Shown: positions 61,540 to 64,000 of the stretch, piece by piece
Position numbering within the stretch: position 1 is the first letter of the stretch
Layout: every line of letters begins with the position of its first letter
Assembly (NCBI GenBank): GCA_963573385.1
Contig: CAUYLG010048306.1
Span: forward strand, 1 to 64,000
Source: Cacajao melanocephalus
Taxonomy: Eukaryota; Chordata; Mammalia; Primates; Pitheciidae
Length of the DNA: 64,000 bases
Direction: 5' to 3'
Notes under the pieces: generated by a model
The model's input: only the letters and a program-made list of their open reading frames with translations
Told to the model about the DNA's origin: nothing
Databases searched by the model: none
Translations under genes and position numbers: made by a program

Positions 61540-61684
61540 TCACTTAGTGGAGCCCCCTGGAGGCGCCAAGATGAAGCCATCGAGGGAGTGGGGCGGAGCC
61601 TGCTGGGTTGGCCCCACCCCACCGCGGCGTTTCCTAGTTCGCTGGTTGTTCCGTTGCCTGCTTCCACAGCCCGCTCCCGGGCAG
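61540..61684 (+). other. IRAK4: IRAK4 exon 1 (5' UTR), predicted
   Basis: A strong donor 'cccgggcag|gtaagg' ends the exon at 61684, in the CpG segment opposite PUS7L. IRAK4, the serine/threonine kinase acting after MyD88 in Toll-like and IL-1 receptor signalling, is the head-to-head neighbour of PUS7L in human. None of its death-domain or kinase coding sequence is in the window; those exons would lie right of 64000. Assignment is by gene order and splice signal; the 5' edge is approximate. An ATG at 61571 opens a 38-codon frame that reaches the donor. Confidence 0.6.
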
Positions 61685-62000
61685 GTAAGGCATTCCTCAC
61701 CTGCGCGCCTCAGTCAAAGGTCGTCCGAGGTCCACGTCCAGGCCTCGGTCCCTCTGCCCCAGGGTTGCCGGGGTCGGCTGAGGAACGGCAGTCGCTTTAT
61801 TATCCGTAAGAAAAGTTAGAGAGGAAGTGGGTTGCTTGGACAGAGCTTACTCCTGAAGAGAGACTTGGGTGGGTCCCCGTGAATCTAGAAGTTCGTCGGC
61901 CCTGAGGAAGAGCCTGAGGCTCCGAGGGGCGTCAGCCAGCTGTTCTGGGGCTCAGTCGGACCTCAAGTTTCTCACCTCTCTTGCTCTGTGTTCCGTGAGT

Positions 62001-62689
62001 CCCTTTGCGAAATGAAGTCTGTTTTCCCCAGAACCAGGAAGTCAGGCCAGCACCTGGCAGAGATGCCTGTGACGCTGACAGCTCGCGGAGCCTCCACACG
62101 ATTGTAATTCGCTTCTCTGGCCTCCAAGCTTCCAGGGAATTAAAAAGTGGAGGGGGCTTACGGGATCAGATGAGTACAGTCGCAGAGGTAGGGGTGCGGG
62201 GAGGGTATACCTGACATCTTGGAAGCCAGAGGGGAGAGAGACAAAGGAATGAAAGCAAACCCTGAGAAACCGAGAAAGCACTTTGAGCATTTAGAATGGG
62301 AACAAATGGTGCTATTAGTGCCTCCAAAACGTAACTGCCCCAGGCCCCTTATAAGCCGAGGATATTAAAATCTGCCTTTTCCCTTTCTTAGAGTGGTCCT
62401 TGAAGAAGGCAATCGGGAAGTTCAAATTTCTTTTGTTTTCGTACAAAGTGTTCATTTGAAGTTTGCCTTCTCCCTCTCCAAACCGAGCCTCTGATGTTCC
62501 AGGCCGAACTTGCACCTTCCTGAGCCTTCTCCATCTCAGTAAACATCGGGAAACTTGGTTATGCCAAAAACCTTGGTGCCAGTCTTCTCAAGCTCCGCAT
62601 CAGCCCATAGCTTTCTATTGGCCTCACCTCCGAATCCTAGGACTTCTGTACTTGCTCTGCTAACACCCTGGTCCCAGCCTCCAGCCCCT
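62001..62689 (+). other. IRAK4: IRAK4 intron 1, proximal
   Basis: Moderately GC-rich at first, then ordinary. Open frames (62005-62214, 62463-62663 and minus-strand ones) show no conserved domain. No repeat recognised until about 62690. Confidence 0.5.
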
Positions 62690-63690
<1,001 letters not shown>

Positions 63691-64000
63691 AAATATATGC
63701 AAAGCATTTTTAATTACTTAAAAATGTGTTGGATCAGTGTTCAAGAAAGATGTGTTATGTTTGGTTTATGGTACACCAGCACAGATCCCAGTTTGTAATA
63801 GGCAGCCCTATCTAATTTAATAGCTCTGGAAGGCTTCACCAGCTTTTGTTCATAATGATGATGAAACATCTAAAAATAAAGATTAATGGTTATGCAGCAT
63901 ATTTTGATAAGAATGTATGGAAGTAAATAGAGTATTTTAGAAAGGATATAAATATATTTAAAGTACTGTGGTTGATCAAATAAGACTGCCACTATCTGAA
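63691..64000 (+). other. IRAK4: IRAK4 intron 1, right edge
   Basis: AT-rich intron; no exon of IRAK4 or repeat recognised up to the window end. Confidence 0.5.

Larger units (their letters stand above)
61181..62000. promoter_or_regulatory. CpG-rich bidirectional promoter, PUS7L and IRAK4
   Basis: The only GC-rich, CpG-containing segment in the window, located between the start of PUS7L (minus) and the expected start of IRAK4 (plus). Visible sites include an overlapping NRF1-like/ETS module 'tgcgcatgcccggaag' at 61437-61452, a GC-box-like 'gggcggagcc' near 61590, and no convincing TATA box. This combination is typical of CpG-island head-to-head promoters. Splice donors face outward on both sides (61271/61272 minus; 61684/61685 plus). 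Confidence 0.85.

Overview
The window is primate nuclear DNA: AT-rich, intron-dominated, and full of Alu, L1, L2, MIR, MaLR and DNA-transposon copies. Alu elements restrict it to primates. It holds one complete protein-coding gene, PUS7L, on the minus strand, and the first (non-coding) exon region of IRAK4 on the plus strand. This head-to-head pair is the arrangement on human chromosome 12q12. The PUS7L protein differs at a number of positions from the human sequence as I remember it, and the two best-preserved Alus are AluSc-like rather than AluY-like. I therefore suspect a non-human primate, possibly a New World monkey, but the sequence alone does not settle this.

Layout. Bases 1 to about 31.8 kb are intergenic and almost entirely interspersed repeats. 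They include an L1 with a twin-priming inversion (1-1135), an L1 carrying a 5S rRNA fragment (1136-2950), and an L2 split by an 8-kb composite L1 on the minus strand (8721-16690, with target duplication). Further on are an old L1M carrying a younger L1 and a MER1-type hAT element (18.7-20.9 kb), a striking 30-bp-stem hairpin (23525-23597), more L1M/Alu nests, and a 5'-truncated L1 with an inserted Alu (31.8-33.5 kb). From about 33.5 to 36.0 kb lies sequence that should include the PUS7L 3' UTR.

PUS7L runs from 61.3 kb down to 36.0 kb. I could place all eight coding exons with GT-AG junctions and consistent phase. They give an uninterrupted 701-codon reading frame with the TruD-family catalytic Asp (residue 339) and the NYYGPQRFG block (427-435). 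Its introns hold an antisense processed pseudogene of UBE2C (38.06-38.83 kb), two solo MaLR LTRs, an MLT1 LTR, an inverted Alu pair, a MADE1 half, several MIR/L2 copies and two pairs of unclassified direct repeats.

At 61.2-62.0 kb a GC-rich, CpG-containing segment with ETS- and NRF1-like sites is the shared promoter. PUS7L leaves to the left. IRAK4 leaves to the right, with a strong splice donor at 61684/61685. The last 2 kb is IRAK4 intron 1, mostly an L2 with an AluSc-like insertion that has a long unbroken A-tail. PUS7L is a predicted RNA pseudouridine synthase and IRAK4 a Toll/IL-1 receptor signalling kinase; they share a promoter, not a known pathway.

No novel protein-coding system was found. 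The most unusual items are retrotransposition products: an apparent spliced L1 joined to a second L1 by template jump, a tandemly repeated ORF1 coiled-coil segment, a tailless 5S rRNA retro-fragment, and the unassigned hairpin.
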